Below, piece after piece: positions 19,865-29,321 of a stretch of 64,000 nucleotides of DNA (position 1 is the first letter of the stretch; each line of letters opens with the position of its first letter). A program made the translations under genes and the position numbers. The stretch comes from Caloramator mitchellensis (GTDB lineage: Bacteria > Bacillota > Clostridia > Clostridiales > Caloramatoraceae), in NCBI RefSeq assembly GCF_001440545.1, contig NZ_LKHP01000005.1, positions 1 to 64,000 of the forward strand, read 5' to 3'. The notes beneath the pieces were generated by a model, which did no database searches, was not told the DNA's origin, and saw only the letters and a list, made by a program, of their open reading frames with translations.

Positions 19865-21493
19865 TTGAAACAATCATACATTGATGGACAATTACTTAAA
19901 GATTTATTTATTAACGGAGCATACGAGCTTGAAAAAAATAAGGAATTGGTTAATTCATTAAACGTTTTTCCAGTTCCAGATGGCGATACAGGAACTAATA
20001 TGTCGGCTACAATACTATCAGCTGTAAGCGAACTAGAGAAAATAAAAAATATTACAGTAAGAAATGTATGTGATGCTATAGCTATGGGTTCGCTTATGGG
20101 TGCAAGAGGAAACTCAGGTGTTATACTTTCACAGCTATTAAGAGGCTTTGCTAAATATTTAAAGGATAAAGAAAAAATAAGCACAAATGATTTTGCAATG
20201 GCTCTAAAGGAAGGCGTTACAACAGCTTATAAAGCGGTAATGAAGCCTACTGAAGGGACAATTCTCACAGTAGCAAGAGAAACTGCAGACAAAGCCATTG
20301 AAATTGCAAAAAAGGAAAATGACTTTGAAGTGTTCATGAAAAGGATTTATGAGCATTCTAATATATCATTAAATAAAACCCCTGAAATGCTACCTGTATT
20401 AAAACAAGCAGGTGTTGTTGATGCTGGTGGAAAAGGATTAGCTTTGATTTATTATGGTTACTATAAAATGTTAATTGGCGAGGTAAATACAAAAGAAAGC
20501 CTAAATATTGAAAAGGTAAAAGAAATTAAGTATGATGAGATTGATACTTCAGAAATAAAATTTGCATATTGCACAGAATTCTTTATTAAAACTAAAAATG
20601 GAGACCCTGATAAATTTAGAGATATTATCACGAAATACGGTGATTCAATAGTTTCTGTTGGAACTGAAGAATTAATAAAGGTTCATATTCATACTAATAA
20701 CCCTGGAATCGTTCTTGAGGAAGGATTGAAAATTGGAGAACTAATAAAGATAAAAATCGATAATATGAAAGAACAACATCGAAGCATAGTTGAAGAGGAC
20801 GTAGATATAGAAAAAGATAAAGAGGACAATGAAGAAAAAGAATATGGATTTGTGGCTATAAGCTTTGGAGAAGGATTTAAGCAAATATTTGAAGAATTGG
20901 GCGTTGATGAGATAATTGAAGGCGGGCAAACTATGAATCCAAGCACACAGGATATATTGAATTCAATTAATAAAATTAATGCTAAAAATATTTTTATATA
21001 TCCAAATAACAAGAATATAATTTTAGCAGCTGAGCAGGCAAAAGATTTAAGCAATAAGAATGTTATTGTAATACCAACAAAAAGTATTCCTCAAGGTATA
21101 ACTGCGATGCTCAACTTTAATCCAGAAGCAAATGCAAAAGAAAATGAAGAGGAAATGGCAAAAGCAATGTTAAGGGTAAAAACAGGTCAAGTAACATTTG
21201 CTGTAAGAGACACTGTTATGAACGATGTAGAAGTAAAAGAAGGAAATATTATAGGGATTTTCAATGGAAAATTAATAAATGCAGGGAAAGATATAAATGA
21301 AACAACAAAACAATTAATAGATGCTATGCTCGACGATGATACTGAGCTTGTTTCAATATTCTACGGCAATGATTTAAAGGAAGAAGATGCGCAAGAAATA
21401 CAATATTACTTTGAAGAAAAATATCCTGATATTGATTTTAGCTTAAATTACGGTGGACAGCCAATATATTATTATATAATTTCAGCAGAATGA
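19865..21493 (+). CDS. fakA: Fatty acid kinase catalytic subunit FakA (YloV, Dak domain)
   Basis: FakA phosphorylates exogenous fatty acids presented by FakB/DegV proteins so they can enter phospholipid synthesis. The N-terminal Dak nucleotide-binding domain shows PDGDTGTNM at 38-46 and MGARGNSGVILSQLLRG; middle and C-terminal domains bind the FakB partner. Length is 542 residues. Translation begins at a TTG (19865) spaced 8 bases from GGAGG, with no ATG nearby. No FakB gene is in the window. Confidence 0.92.
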   Translation: MKQSYIDGQLLKDLFINGAYELEKNKELVNSLNVFPVPDGDTGTNMSATILSAVSELEKIKNITVRNVCDAIAMGSLMGARGNSGVILSQLLRGFAKYLKDKEKISTNDFAMALKEGVTTAYKAVMKPTEGTILTVARETADKAIEIAKKENDFEVFMKRIYEHSNISLNKTPEMLPVLKQAGVVDAGGKGLALIYYGYYKMLIGEVNTKESLNIEKVKEIKYDEIDTSEIKFAYCTEFFIKTKNGDPDKFRDIITKYGDSIVSVGTEELIKVHIHTNNPGIVLEEGLKIGELIKIKIDNMKEQHRSIVEEDVDIEKDKEDNEEKEYGFVAISFGEGFKQIFEELGVDEIIEGGQTMNPSTQDILNSINKINAKNIFIYPNNKNIILAAEQAKDLSNKNVIVIPTKSIPQGITAMLNFNPEANAKENEEEMAKAMLRVKTGQVTFAVRDTVMNDVEVKEGNIIGIFNGKLINAGKDINETTKQLIDAMLDDDTELVSIFYGNDLKEEDAQEIQYYFEEKYPDIDFSLNYGGQPIYYYIISAE

Positions 21494-21550
21494 TTGGTTG
21501 TTGAAAATGCATTAGATTTTTATTGTTAATTAATATTTTTAATCAGATTA

Positions 21551-21640
21551 GCCCCATGAAGGATTTCACGGCTATTTTCTCTTGTTCCAAGAGTTATTAT
21601 GGGTCATGAGAGATACCGATTAGCAATCCATTCATGGGGT
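21551..21640 (+). repeat. 90-bp structured repeat, copy A
   Basis: The ends form a long imperfect stem: 21552-21560 pairs with 21631-21639 (CCCCATGAA/TTCATGGGG), and 21561-21565 with 21625-21629, with one bulged A at 21630. Inside, GCTA/TAGC (21571-21574 with 21621-21624) and a CTCTTG/CAAGAG hairpin (21579-21593) continue the fold. The dinucleotide TA flanks both ends. A second 90-bp copy lies at 25593-25682. No T-tract follows, so it is not an ordinary terminator. It fills the 229-base gap between fakA and recG, which holds no ORF. Confidence 0.7.
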
Positions 21641-21722
21641 TATAATATAAGATGAAGAGAAAATAATTTAAATTAAATTTAATGAATTTGTGAATGATAA
21701 GAATAAAATGAGAGGTGTTTGT

Positions 21723-23759
21723 ATGGACATCCAATATCTAAAGGGTGTTGGACCTAAAATTGCAAGTAGTTTAAAAAGCCTTGGAATAAACACAATTAAA
21801 GATGCTCTTTTTTATTTTCCAAGGGATTATGAGGATAGAACGAATATAAAGCCTATAAATATGCTAAAAGAAGATGATATTGCAACAATTGTTGCCAGTG
21901 TGTCGATTGTATATCCGTCAAAGAAAACAAGAACAGGTAAAACTATGAACGAAGTCGTTTTTGAAAACGAAACTGGATATATTACCGGCGTATGGTTTAA
22001 TCAACCATATATTAAAAATTATTTAAAAGTTGGTGACAATGTTCTATTATATGGTAAAATATCAAAATTTAATGGAAAGACAACTATAGTTGATCCTCAA
22101 ATCGAAAAGGATTATGAAAAAACTTATGGAATCAACCCCATTTATCCATTGAATAAAAATGTAAATCAAAAATTGTTAAGAAAAGTTATTAAATCAGCAT
22201 TGGAACATATTGATTCTGAAGTTGAGGAAATCCTTCCTTTGAGCATTTTAAAATTATACAATCTATTAGATATAAAAACAACTATATACAATATTCATTT
22301 CCCATCAAATAAAGAGATGCTGGAATTAGCAAGATATAGAGTAAAATTCGAAGAATTATTAACAATTCAGTTGGGACTTTTTTATTTAAAAAAAACTTAT
22401 AGTAAAAATAAGACTTCCTATGCAATGCCGGTTTGTAAAGAAATGATTGACTTAAAAAACAAACTTCCTTTTGAACTTACAGAAGCTCAGTCAAAGGCTA
22501 TTAGAGAAATATTAAAAGATATGAAAAGCGATAAGCCAATGAATAGACTGTTGCAGGGTGATGTAGGTTCAGGTAAAACTGTTATTTCTGTTATCGCTCT
22601 TTTTAATGCAGCCATGAATGGTTATCAGGCGGCTATGATGGCTCCTACAGAAATATTAGCTGAACAGCATTATCACACTATCACTAATATATTAAAGGAA
22701 TGGAAAATAAAAATTGCACTATTGGTCGGTAGCACACCAAAAAAGGAGAAGGACGAAATATTGCGCAAAATAGCTAATGGAGAGATTTCAATTATTGTTG
22801 GAACCCATGCTATTATACAGGATAATGTTGAATTTAAAAATTTAGCTCTAGCAATAACTGATGAACAACATAGATTTGGTGTAAGGCAGAGAGCAAACCT
22901 AGTTAATAAGGGACATAACCCCCATGTTTTAGTTATGACAGCAACTCCTATACCAAGGACCCTGGCATTGTTTATGTATGGAGATATGGATATTTCTATT
23001 ATTAATCAGCTTCCTCCAGGAAGGCAGAAAATTGAAACATATTTTATAAGACCAAATTCCAAAGAAAAGGTTTATGAATTTGTAAAGAAAGAATTAGATA
23101 ATGGCAGACAGGCATATGTTATTTGTCCACTTGTTGAAGAATCAGAAAAATTAGAAGCAGAATCTGCAACTGAGATGGCTGAATTTTTGAAGAAAAATTT
23201 TCTAAAGGAGTATAATATTGGACTTTTACATGGCAAAATGTCCGCACAGGAAAAGGATAGAGCGATGTTAAATTTTAAAGAAAATAAGACTCAAGTCCTT
23301 GTTTCAACAACCGTAGTTGAAGTTGGTGTTAATGTCCCTAATGCAAGCGTAATGGTTATTGAAAATGCAGATAGATTTGGTTTATCACAGCTTCATCAGC
23401 TAAGAGGTAGAGTTGGAAGAGGCAGTCATAAATCTTATTGTTTTTTAATAGCTGATGCAAAATCAGACGAATCTATTGAAAGAATGAAAGTTATGACAAA
23501 AACCACTGATGGTTTTGAAATTGCTGAATTTGATTTGAAGCTGAGAGGAACTGGCGAATTTTTTGGAACCAAGCAACACGGATTGCCTGAATTGAAAGTA
23601 GCAGATATAATTCACGATATTGATATATTAAAACAAACTAGAGAAATTGCAAAGGAGCTTATAGAGAATAATAAAATAGAAGATAACTCATATTCAAATT
23701 TAAGGAACAAGGTATATGAGCTTACCAATATTGTAGATGATTCCTTTGCATTAAATTAG
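21723..23759 (+). CDS. recG: ATP-dependent DNA helicase RecG
   Basis: RecG remodels stalled forks and branch-migrates Holliday junctions. The 678-residue protein has an N-terminal wedge/OB region, Walker A GDVGSGKT at 279-286, the DEQH box at 380, and C-terminal motifs [20 protein letters not shown] and QLRGRVGRG. The ATG at 21723 follows AGAGGTG; the in-frame upstream ATGs have no ribosome site. Confidence 0.96.
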   Translation: MDIQYLKGVGPKIASSLKSLGINTIKDALFYFPRDYEDRTNIKPINMLKEDDIATIVASVSIVYPSKKTRTGKTMNEVVFENETGYITGVWFNQPYIKNYLKVGDNVLLYGKISKFNGKTTIVDPQIEKDYEKTYGINPIYPLNKNVNQKLLRKVIKSALEHIDSEVEEILPLSILKLYNLLDIKTTIYNIHFPSNKEMLELARYRVKFEELLTIQLGLFYLKKTYSKNKTSYAMPVCKEMIDLKNKLPFELTEAQSKAIREILKDMKSDKPMNRLLQGDVGSGKTVISVIALFNAAMNGYQAAMMAPTEILAEQHYHTITNILKEWKIKIALLVGSTPKKEKDEILRKIANGEISIIVGTHAIIQDNVEFKNLALAITDEQHRFGVRQRANLVNKGHNPHVLVMTATPIPRTLALFMYGDMDISIINQLPPGRQKIETYFIRPNSKEKVYEFVKKELDNGRQAYVICPLVEESEKLEAESATEMAEFLKKNFLKEYNIGLLHGKMSAQEKDRAMLNFKENKTQVLVSTTVVEVGVNVPNASVMVIENADRFGLSQLHQLRGRVGRGSHKSYCFLIADAKSDESIERMKVMTKTTDGFEIAEFDLKLRGTGEFFGTKQHGLPELKVADIIHDIDILKQTREIAKELIENNKIEDNSYSNLRNKVYELTNIVDDSFALN

Positions 23760-23847
23760 GTTGCATTGTTTACATAAAACTTCCTGTTATAATTTTTTGT
23801 TAAGTGGTTAAATTATAAATAGAAACAGAAACAGGAGGTGAAACAAT

Positions 23848-24063
23848 ATGATAAACATTCAATCAAGAAATAGAGCATTAGTTCCAGAAGCTCAGGCAGC
23901 ACTTGAACAATTTAAATATGAAGTTGCAAATGAAATTGGTGTTCAAGTTCCAACAACTGGATACTGGGGAAATATGACATCAAGAGAATGCGGATCAGTT
24001 GGCGGATATATGGTTAAAAAGATGGTAGAAGCTTATGAAAAAGGCTTAGCACAAAGAAGATAA
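23848..24063 (+). CDS. Alpha/beta-type small acid-soluble spore protein 1
   Basis: This 71-residue DNA-binding protein coats spore DNA and is degraded on germination. It has the family blocks LVPEAQAALEQFKYEVANEIGV (including the Glu-rich protease cut site) and ECGSVGGYMVKKMVEAY. A strong AGGAGGTGA site lies 6 bases upstream of the ATG. It is nearly identical to the next gene over its last two thirds. It should be made in the forespore, although no clear sigma-G promoter stands out in 23760-23847. Confidence 0.95.
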   Translation: MINIQSRNRALVPEAQAALEQFKYEVANEIGVQVPTTGYWGNMTSRECGSVGGYMVKKMVEAYEKGLAQRR

Positions 24064-24086
24064 TAAGGCGGTAGCACAATTAGATA

Positions 24087-24121
24087 AAAAGGGATGTGGG
24101 GATTTTCTCCACATCCCTTTT
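24087..24121 (+). terminator. Terminator after SASP gene 1
   Basis: A 15-bp stem (24087-24101 with 24107-24121) contains GGGATGTGG/CCACATCCC and has A-tract and T-tract arms. It is a strong intrinsic terminator separating the two spore-protein genes, so gene 2 needs its own promoter. Confidence 0.9.
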
Positions 24122-24150
24122 AATATTTAAATAAATTACCAAAAATTACA

Positions 24151-24180
24151 TGAATATATTGTCGAATACTGGGGAAATTA
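24151..24180 (+). promoter_or_regulatory. Possible sigma-G promoter of SASP gene 2
   Basis: TGAATA (24151-24156), a 17-bp spacer and GAAATTA (24174-24180) resemble the forespore sigma-G pattern. The position, about 30 bases before the gene and after a strong terminator, fits. The -10 match is imperfect. Confidence 0.4.
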
Positions 24181-24212
24181 ATAATAAGCAACTGAAACAG
24201 GAGGTGAAAAGG

Positions 24213-24434
24213 ATGAACGAAAGCATAGTAGGAAGAACTAATCAAAAGGTAGTTCCAGAAGCAAAGAGTGGGCTTCAACAATTTAAATATGAAGTAGCTA
24301 ATGAAATTGGTGTTCAAGTTCCAACAACTGGATACTGGGGAAATATGACATCAAGAGAATGTGGATCAGTTGGCGGATATATGGTTAAAAAGATGGTTGA
24401 AGCTTATGAAAGAGGGCTTGCAGGAAGAAAGTAA
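24213..24434 (+). CDS. Alpha/beta-type small acid-soluble spore protein 2
   Basis: This 73-residue spore DNA-binding protein starts at 24213 behind CAGGAGGTGA. From FKYEVANE onward its protein matches gene 1 except for a few residues at the very C-terminus, while the N-terminal 20 residues differ. The 130-base shared core differs at only four positions, all synonymous, pointing to recent duplication or gene conversion. Confidence 0.95.
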   Translation: MNESIVGRTNQKVVPEAKSGLQQFKYEVANEIGVQVPTTGYWGNMTSRECGSVGGYMVKKMVEAYERGLAGRK

Positions 24435-24446
24435 TTAATATAAAAT

Positions 24447-24479
24447 AAAGAAAAGGGAAGTTTATCTTCCCTTTTCTTT
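24447..24479 (+). terminator. Terminator after SASP gene 2
   Basis: A 14-bp stem (24447-24460 with 24466-24479) with a GGGAAG/CTTCCC core, five-base loop and T-rich 3' arm forms an intrinsic terminator. The rsmD gene begins 25 bases further on. Confidence 0.85.
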
Positions 24480-24503
24480 ATGACTAATTTATAGGAGGCA
24501 TAT

Positions 24504-25058
24504 ATGAGAATTATTACTGGATTAGCTAAGGGGAGAATTATAAAGGCCCCAGAGGGGATGATAACTAGGCCCACATCTGATAGAGTAAAAGAAGCATTAT
24601 TCAATATCATAAGAAATAAAGTTTATGATTCAAATGTATTGGATTTATTTGCTGGTAGCGGTAACCTTGGGCTCGAAGCATTAAGCAGGGGTGCAAAACA
24701 TTGCACTTTTATTGAATCTGATAAAAATGCTTTTAGAGTTCTTAAAGAAAATATCTATAATTTATGCTTTGATGATAAATCAACTACATATTTTGGAGAT
24801 TCTTTTACAATATTAAAGAGTATAAGAAACCAAAATATGAAATATGATTTGATATTTTTAGACCCACCATATGGGAAAGGTTTAGTTGAAAGGTCAATTG
24901 GAGCTATTTATGAATTGAAAATATTTAGCGATAATTGTTTAATAGTTGCAGAACTTGATCAAAATGATGCTATAATAGAAAATATAGGAGAATTTAAAAA
25001 TTATAGAGTAGAAAAGTATGGTAGAACGCTGATTGCTCTATGGAATAGGGAGGATTAA
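24504..25058 (+). CDS. rsmD: 16S rRNA (guanine-966 N2) methyltransferase
   Basis: RsmD methylates G966 of 16S rRNA. The 184-residue protein has the SAM-binding [19 protein letters not shown] region and the catalytic DPPY motif beginning at D120. The start follows TAGGAGG. It is followed by coaD after one base, the order seen widely in Firmicutes. Confidence 0.95.
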   Translation: MRIITGLAKGRIIKAPEGMITRPTSDRVKEALFNIIRNKVYDSNVLDLFAGSGNLGLEALSRGAKHCTFIESDKNAFRVLKENIYNLCFDDKSTTYFGDSFTILKSIRNQNMKYDLIFLDPPYGKGLVERSIGAIYELKIFSDNCLIVAELDQNDAIIENIGEFKNYRVEKYGRTLIALWNRED

Positions 25059-25059
25059 T

Positions 25060-25560
25060 ATGGAAAAAATTGCAGTTTACCCTGGAAGCTTTGACCCAAT
25101 TACAAATGGACACCTTGATATAATAATCAGGGCTGCAAATGTTTGTGACAAATTGATTGTTGCTGTTCTAGAAAATCCTGACAAGAAGAACCCTCTTTTT
25201 TCAATTGAAGAAAGGGTAGAACTTATTAAGAGAGTTACTATGCATTTAAAGAATGTAGAAGTTGAAAGTTTTAGAGGACTTTTAGTAAACTATGCTAAAA
25301 GAAAGAATGCTCAAGTTATTATAAAAGGTTTACGAGCAGTAACGGACTTTGAATATGAATTGCAAATGGCGATGATGAATAATAAGCTTGATGAAAATAT
25401 TGAGACTATTTTTATGATGACAAGTAATAAATACTCATTTTTAAGTTCAAGCCTTGTAAAACAGGTTGCAATGTATGGAGGCTGTATAAAGGAACTAGTC
25501 CCTGACGAAGTTTTACAAGATATTTTGCAAAAAATTAGAGAAGGATATAGCAGTAAATAA
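25060..25560 (+). CDS. coaD: Phosphopantetheine adenylyltransferase
   Basis: CoaD adds AMP to phosphopantetheine in the fourth step of coenzyme A synthesis. The 166-residue protein has [14 protein letters not shown] with the TxGH-type motif (H18), [12 protein letters not shown] for substrate binding, and a C-terminal SSSLVKQVA in place of the common ISSTxVR. The ATG at 25060 follows AGGGAGGA and overlaps no coding part of rsmD. Confidence 0.96.
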   Translation: MEKIAVYPGSFDPITNGHLDIIIRAANVCDKLIVAVLENPDKKNPLFSIEERVELIKRVTMHLKNVEVESFRGLLVNYAKRKNAQVIIKGLRAVTDFEYELQMAMMNNKLDENIETIFMMTSNKYSFLSSSLVKQVAMYGGCIKELVPDEVLQDILQKIREGYSSK

Positions 25561-25592
25561 AATTTTATGAAATAAAAGAAGTTATCTTTACG

Positions 25593-25682
25593 GCCCGAAG
25601 AATATATTGCTAAGATGTAGTGTTCATGAACGTTAGAGTTTTTAGGTTCTATAAGCAAATCCAAGTAAATCATTCATAGGGC
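25593..25682 (-). repeat. 90-bp structured repeat, copy B
   Basis: Read on the minus strand this element aligns without gaps to copy A at 21551-21640. The first 16 bases match at 14 positions, and the last 38 match at 25, including TTCATGA/TTAGCAAT-type blocks at identical spacing; the central 36 bases are unconserved. GCCC/GGGC ends pair, and a perfect 10-bp palindrome GTTCATGAAC lies inside (25622-25631). It starts 7 bases after the ylbJ stop and separates the converging coaD and ylbJ genes. No TA pair flanks it, and its outer stem is weaker than in copy A. Confidence 0.6.
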
Positions 25683-25689
25683 TTTTAAA

Positions 25690-26862
25690 TTACTTTCTCA
25701 TTAATTTAATTGTTTTATAATATGCTTTTATTCTATAGATTAACAGTGAAAATAATATTATTATTAGCATCAACTGGATTAATATAAATTTGTTTGGTAT
25801 ATGAATATTATTGAAATTAGAAACTGAAATAGAATTAAATAGTCTAATCTTTAATAATATATAGCAAATAATTGAAGATAATAATGCATGGCTAAATTTT
25901 GATATGATATAGTTTTTTATATTTATTTTACAGTCATGTAGTATTGTTACAGCCTGCATGATTATCGAAACACCACTGAATGAAATTATAAAGCATTCAA
26001 GAATCAATATCATTTCTAAACTTAAATTTGAAGTAGCAATAATATTACATCCATTTGAAATTTCAATGATACTTTGAAATAATAATATTAATATTTCAGG
26101 TAGTTTTCCAGGCAAAAATTTAGATAATAAAAAAGTTAACATAGTAAATAATTTTATGTGTTTAAAAATTCCTATTATTACTGAGAAAAATATTATATAC
26201 CCTCCAATTAAACCAGTTGTCAATAAAGAATTTGTTATGGCTGAATAAAATATGTTTTTAGTTTTTTCATTCTTATTTTTAAAATTAAATATGTTTTTTG
26301 ATGTCCTTTTATAAAAGAAGGAATATAAAATCCCATTTGCTATCGCACCTAATATATGGGATATAAAAACAACATAACCTGCTATTTCGTTTTTTAACAT
26401 TCCAGCGCCAACAGCTCCAACAACAAATAAAGGACCAGAAGTGCTTGCAAAATTAAGTATTTTCTGCCCCTCATATTCACTTATCTTTTTTTCACTGATT
26501 AATTGTGAAACAATTTTAGCTCCGGTGGGATATCCTGAAAATATGCTCAAAATAAATACGTAGGCACCATAACCAGATGTTTTAAATAATATTTCAAAAG
26601 GTTTCGAAAATAAGTGAAAAAGAGCATCAGGAATTTCAAAATAAATCATCAAATCATTCAATATAAAAAAAGGCAATAATGAAGAAATTATTACTGATAC
26701 CCACAATTCATAACCATGTCTAGCATTTTTTATTGATACACTCGGAAATAAAAACATGCTAAATAGTATTAATAAAAGAAATATTTTTATTCCATATCTT
26801 TTGTTTATAAAAAAGAATGAAAGAATGCTAATTACAAAAAGTATTTGAAGAAATATCAACAT
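25690..26862 (-). CDS. ylbJ: Sporulation integral membrane protein YlbJ
   Basis: YlbJ is a polytopic membrane protein needed for spore cortex formation in B. subtilis. The 390-residue protein has many hydrophobic helices and the conserved blocks FSGYPTGAKIVSQL and STSGPLFVVGAVGAGML of this nucleoside-recognition-like family. It follows tmcAL on the minus strand with a 62-base gap; the ribosome site is a weak AGGCG. Its neighbours coaD and rsmD also accompany it in Bacillus. Confidence 0.92.
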   Translation of the reverse strand: MLIFLQILFVISILSFFFINKRYGIKIFLLLILFSMFLFPSVSIKNARHGYELWVSVIISSLLPFFILNDLMIYFEIPDALFHLFSKPFEILFKTSGYGAYVFILSIFSGYPTGAKIVSQLISEKKISEYEGQKILNFASTSGPLFVVGAVGAGMLKNEIAGYVVFISHILGAIANGILYSFFYKRTSKNIFNFKNKNEKTKNIFYSAITNSLLTTGLIGGYIIFFSVIIGIFKHIKLFTMLTFLLSKFLPGKLPEILILLFQSIIEISNGCNIIATSNLSLEMILILECFIISFSGVSIIMQAVTILHDCKINIKNYIISKFSHALLSSIICYILLKIRLFNSISVSNFNNIHIPNKFILIQLMLIIILFSLLIYRIKAYYKTIKLMRK

Positions 26863-26924
26863 TTTTAACGCCTATCTTATTGCTTCACTACAATTTATGC
26901 GGTTTTCTTAAATATAATTCATGT

Positions 26925-28139
26925 TCATTCGACTAAAATGGGAGAGGTTTTCAAATCCTGCATTGCTTTTTTTCTTTCTTTATTTTTGTATCCTAACACA
27001 TAAATATTTGAAGCCATAATATCGAATTTTAGAAGCTCCTTTTCTTTTTTTGAGACATTGGTTATTATTGGCAATTCGACAATTTCTTTTAATTCTTTAA
27101 TTAATTCTCTTCCTTTTTTATTTGCTCCTAATATTCTTATATATTTTATATTTTGTGTTTCTGAAGTATAAATTTCTTTTGTAATATCAAACATTATATA
27201 TAATAGTATTCTTTGGATACGAGTTTTAGTGTATCTTTTACTCATTACTGAATTTATAAAATCATTAAGGGTAGTAAAATCCTCAGCTGCTCTTTTTAGT
27301 TTATATTCCAAACCTTCAGTAACATCATGAATTGTTCTCAAATATTCCAATGAAGATGTCCTTATTTTATAAAGCAGTATTTCAAAAAATGAATTCAATT
27401 CAACTGGGCATTTTCCATATTCTATTTCCCTGTTCAAAATATTAAAGGTATAATTAGGCATAACCTTTTTTATCAGTTCTTTATTTTCAAAGTTTACTCT
27501 TATTGAAGTAGCACTAGATATCGATGATGTTATTTCTATATCGTTGTAGTTGTTTTTGATTCTTTTAATCGTAATTGGCTGAATATTACTCGATATTTTT
27601 TTTAGAGCTTTAATGTATTCAATTCCGAGAATGTTATTAGAATTTTTTATTATTTTTTCCACTTCAATTTTAATTTTATTTTTTTTAAAGTAATCCGTTA
27701 TTGCTTTTTCCCTTGACTTAGCAAATGGAAGTCCATAATTTAAATAAGTTTTAATCAAATTTTGAAATTCAATTGGTTCGTTAATGAGCAATTCAGCAAT
27801 ATCATTTAGTGGCACGATGCAACCTAATTCGCTTCCAAAACATACATAATCTATTTTTTTTAATGCATCTAAAGTTTGTATTGCTCCGAATGCAAACTTT
27901 TCTGCACTGCTTATGCTGTATATGAAAGGAAGTTCAATTACTAAATCTATTCCTGCCTTTAAAGCTGCTTCAGTTCTTGACCACTTATCAATTATAGCAG
28001 GTTCACCTCTTTGAACAAAATTACCACTCATTACTGCAACTAAAAAATCGCATTTTGTTGTTTTTCTTGTATTTTCTATATGATACACATGACCATTATG
28101 TAACGGATTATATTCGACAATTATACCTGCAATCTTCAT
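26925..28139 (-). CDS. tmcAL: tRNA(Met) cytidine acetate ligase (YlbM)
   Basis: TmcAL acetylates C34 of elongator tRNA(Met) using acetate and ATP. The 404-residue protein has the nucleotidyltransferase motif NPLHNGHVYH at 11-20 and SGNFVQRGEPAIIDKWSR near 41. The ATG at 28139 is chosen because GGGTGA precedes it; an in-frame GTG at 28148 lies inside that ribosome site. It is divergent from pta, whose pathway produces the acetate this enzyme consumes. Confidence 0.93.
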   Translation of the reverse strand: MKIAGIIVEYNPLHNGHVYHIENTRKTTKCDFLVAVMSGNFVQRGEPAIIDKWSRTEAALKAGIDLVIELPFIYSISSAEKFAFGAIQTLDALKKIDYVCFGSELGCIVPLNDIAELLINEPIEFQNLIKTYLNYGLPFAKSREKAITDYFKKNKIKIEVEKIIKNSNNILGIEYIKALKKISSNIQPITIKRIKNNYNDIEITSSISSATSIRVNFENKELIKKVMPNYTFNILNREIEYGKCPVELNSFFEILLYKIRTSSLEYLRTIHDVTEGLEYKLKRAAEDFTTLNDFINSVMSKRYTKTRIQRILLYIMFDITKEIYTSETQNIKYIRILGANKKGRELIKELKEIVELPIITNVSKKEKELLKFDIMASNIYVLGYKNKERKKAMQDLKTSPILVE

Positions 28140-28195
28140 TAATATCACCCTAAATATAAAATTTTTATTATTTTTTTAATAATTTTATTTGTTTA

Positions 28196-28223
28196 TTGAC
28201 ATAATTATTATATAATATAATAT
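28196..28223 (+). promoter_or_regulatory. Sigma-A promoter of pta-ackA
   Basis: TTGACA at 28196-28201 is a perfect -35. The -10 is TATAAT or TAATAT within 28216-28223, giving a spacer of 14-16 bases. It predicts a leader of about 70 bases before pta. Confidence 0.65.
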
Positions 28224-28303
28224 GGGAATTGAAAAATGTAACATAATAACTTATGCTGATTAATATTTAATATACAATATATACAAACGAAAGGGGTTTT
28301 AAA

Positions 28304-29296
28304 ATGGCTTTGATGGAACAAATTAAGGCTAAGGCGAAGTTAAATAAAAAAACGATTGTATTGCCGGAAGGAGCAGAACCAAGAACAGTTAAAGCAGCAG
28401 AGATTATAGTAAAAGAGGGTCTTGCTAAACTAGTTCTTCTTGGGGATGAAGAAAAAATACATAGCGTAGCAAAGGAACAGGGAGTTAGCCTTGAAGGAGT
28501 TCAGATAATTAACCCTGTTCAAAGCGAAAAATTCGAAAGTTATGCTCAAAGTCTCTATGAAATCAGAAAAAATAAAGGTGTAACTATAGACCAGGCAAGA
28601 GAAATTGTAAAAGATGAAATGTATTATGGAACAATGATGGTTAAATTAAATGATGCAGACGGAATGGTTTCAGGTGCTATTCATTCAACTGGAGACCTTT
28701 TAAGACCTGCAATGCAGATTATAAAAACTAAACCTGGAGTTTCTATTGCATCGAGTTTCTTTGTAATGGAGGTTCCAAATTCAATATTTGGAGAAAATGG
28801 ATTATTTATTTTTGCTGATTGTGCAGTAAATCCAAATCCAAATGCTGAAGAACTTGCTTCAATTGCTATTGCAAGTGCTGAGAATGCAAAATCACTATGT
28901 GGAATAGAGCCAAGAGTAGCTATGTTATCATTCTCGACTAAAGGAAGTGCTAAGCATGAATTGGTTGACAAGGTGGTTGAAGCTACAAAAATAGCCAGAG
29001 AAAAAGCTCCAGATTTAATGATTGATGGAGAATTGCAATTAGATGCTGCTATAGTTCCAAAAGTCGCAGAGCTTAAAGCGCCAGGAAGTTCTGTAGCAGG
29101 CAAGGCAAATGTGTTAATATTCCCAGATTTACAATCAGGAAACATTGGATACAAACTTGTTCAAAGACTTGCTAACGCAGAAGCAATTGGACCAATTTGT
29201 CAGGGCTTTGCTGCACCAGTGAATGACCTTTCACGTGGATGTAGCGTTGAAGATATAGTAAATGTTGTTGCTATAACAGCAGTTCAAGCCCAATAA
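28304..29296 (+). CDS. pta: Phosphate acetyltransferase
   Basis: Pta converts acetyl-CoA and phosphate to acetyl phosphate. The 330-residue protein is the short form containing only the PTA_PTB domain, with [14 protein letters not shown] near the start, [18 protein letters not shown] and a C-terminal [16 protein letters not shown]. The start follows AAAGGGG. With ackA immediately downstream it forms the acetate-producing, ATP-yielding pathway of fermenting Clostridia. Confidence 0.97.
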   Translation: MALMEQIKAKAKLNKKTIVLPEGAEPRTVKAAEIIVKEGLAKLVLLGDEEKIHSVAKEQGVSLEGVQIINPVQSEKFESYAQSLYEIRKNKGVTIDQAREIVKDEMYYGTMMVKLNDADGMVSGAIHSTGDLLRPAMQIIKTKPGVSIASSFFVMEVPNSIFGENGLFIFADCAVNPNPNAEELASIAIASAENAKSLCGIEPRVAMLSFSTKGSAKHELVDKVVEATKIAREKAPDLMIDGELQLDAAIVPKVAELKAPGSSVAGKANVLIFPDLQSGNIGYKLVQRLANAEAIGPICQGFAAPVNDLSRGCSVEDIVNVVAITAVQAQ

Positions 29297-29321
29297 TAAG
29301 AAAATGAAAGGGGTTCGTAAG

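Noticed and set aside
21494-21722. A known riboswitch or T-box in the fakA-recG gap
   Set aside because: I found no T-box AGGGTGG core and no match to the riboswitch consensus sequences I know; the structured repeat explains the gap better.
28149-28303. Catabolite-control (cre) site before pta-ackA
   Set aside because: No WTGNAANCGNWWNCA-like sequence is visible in the gap.
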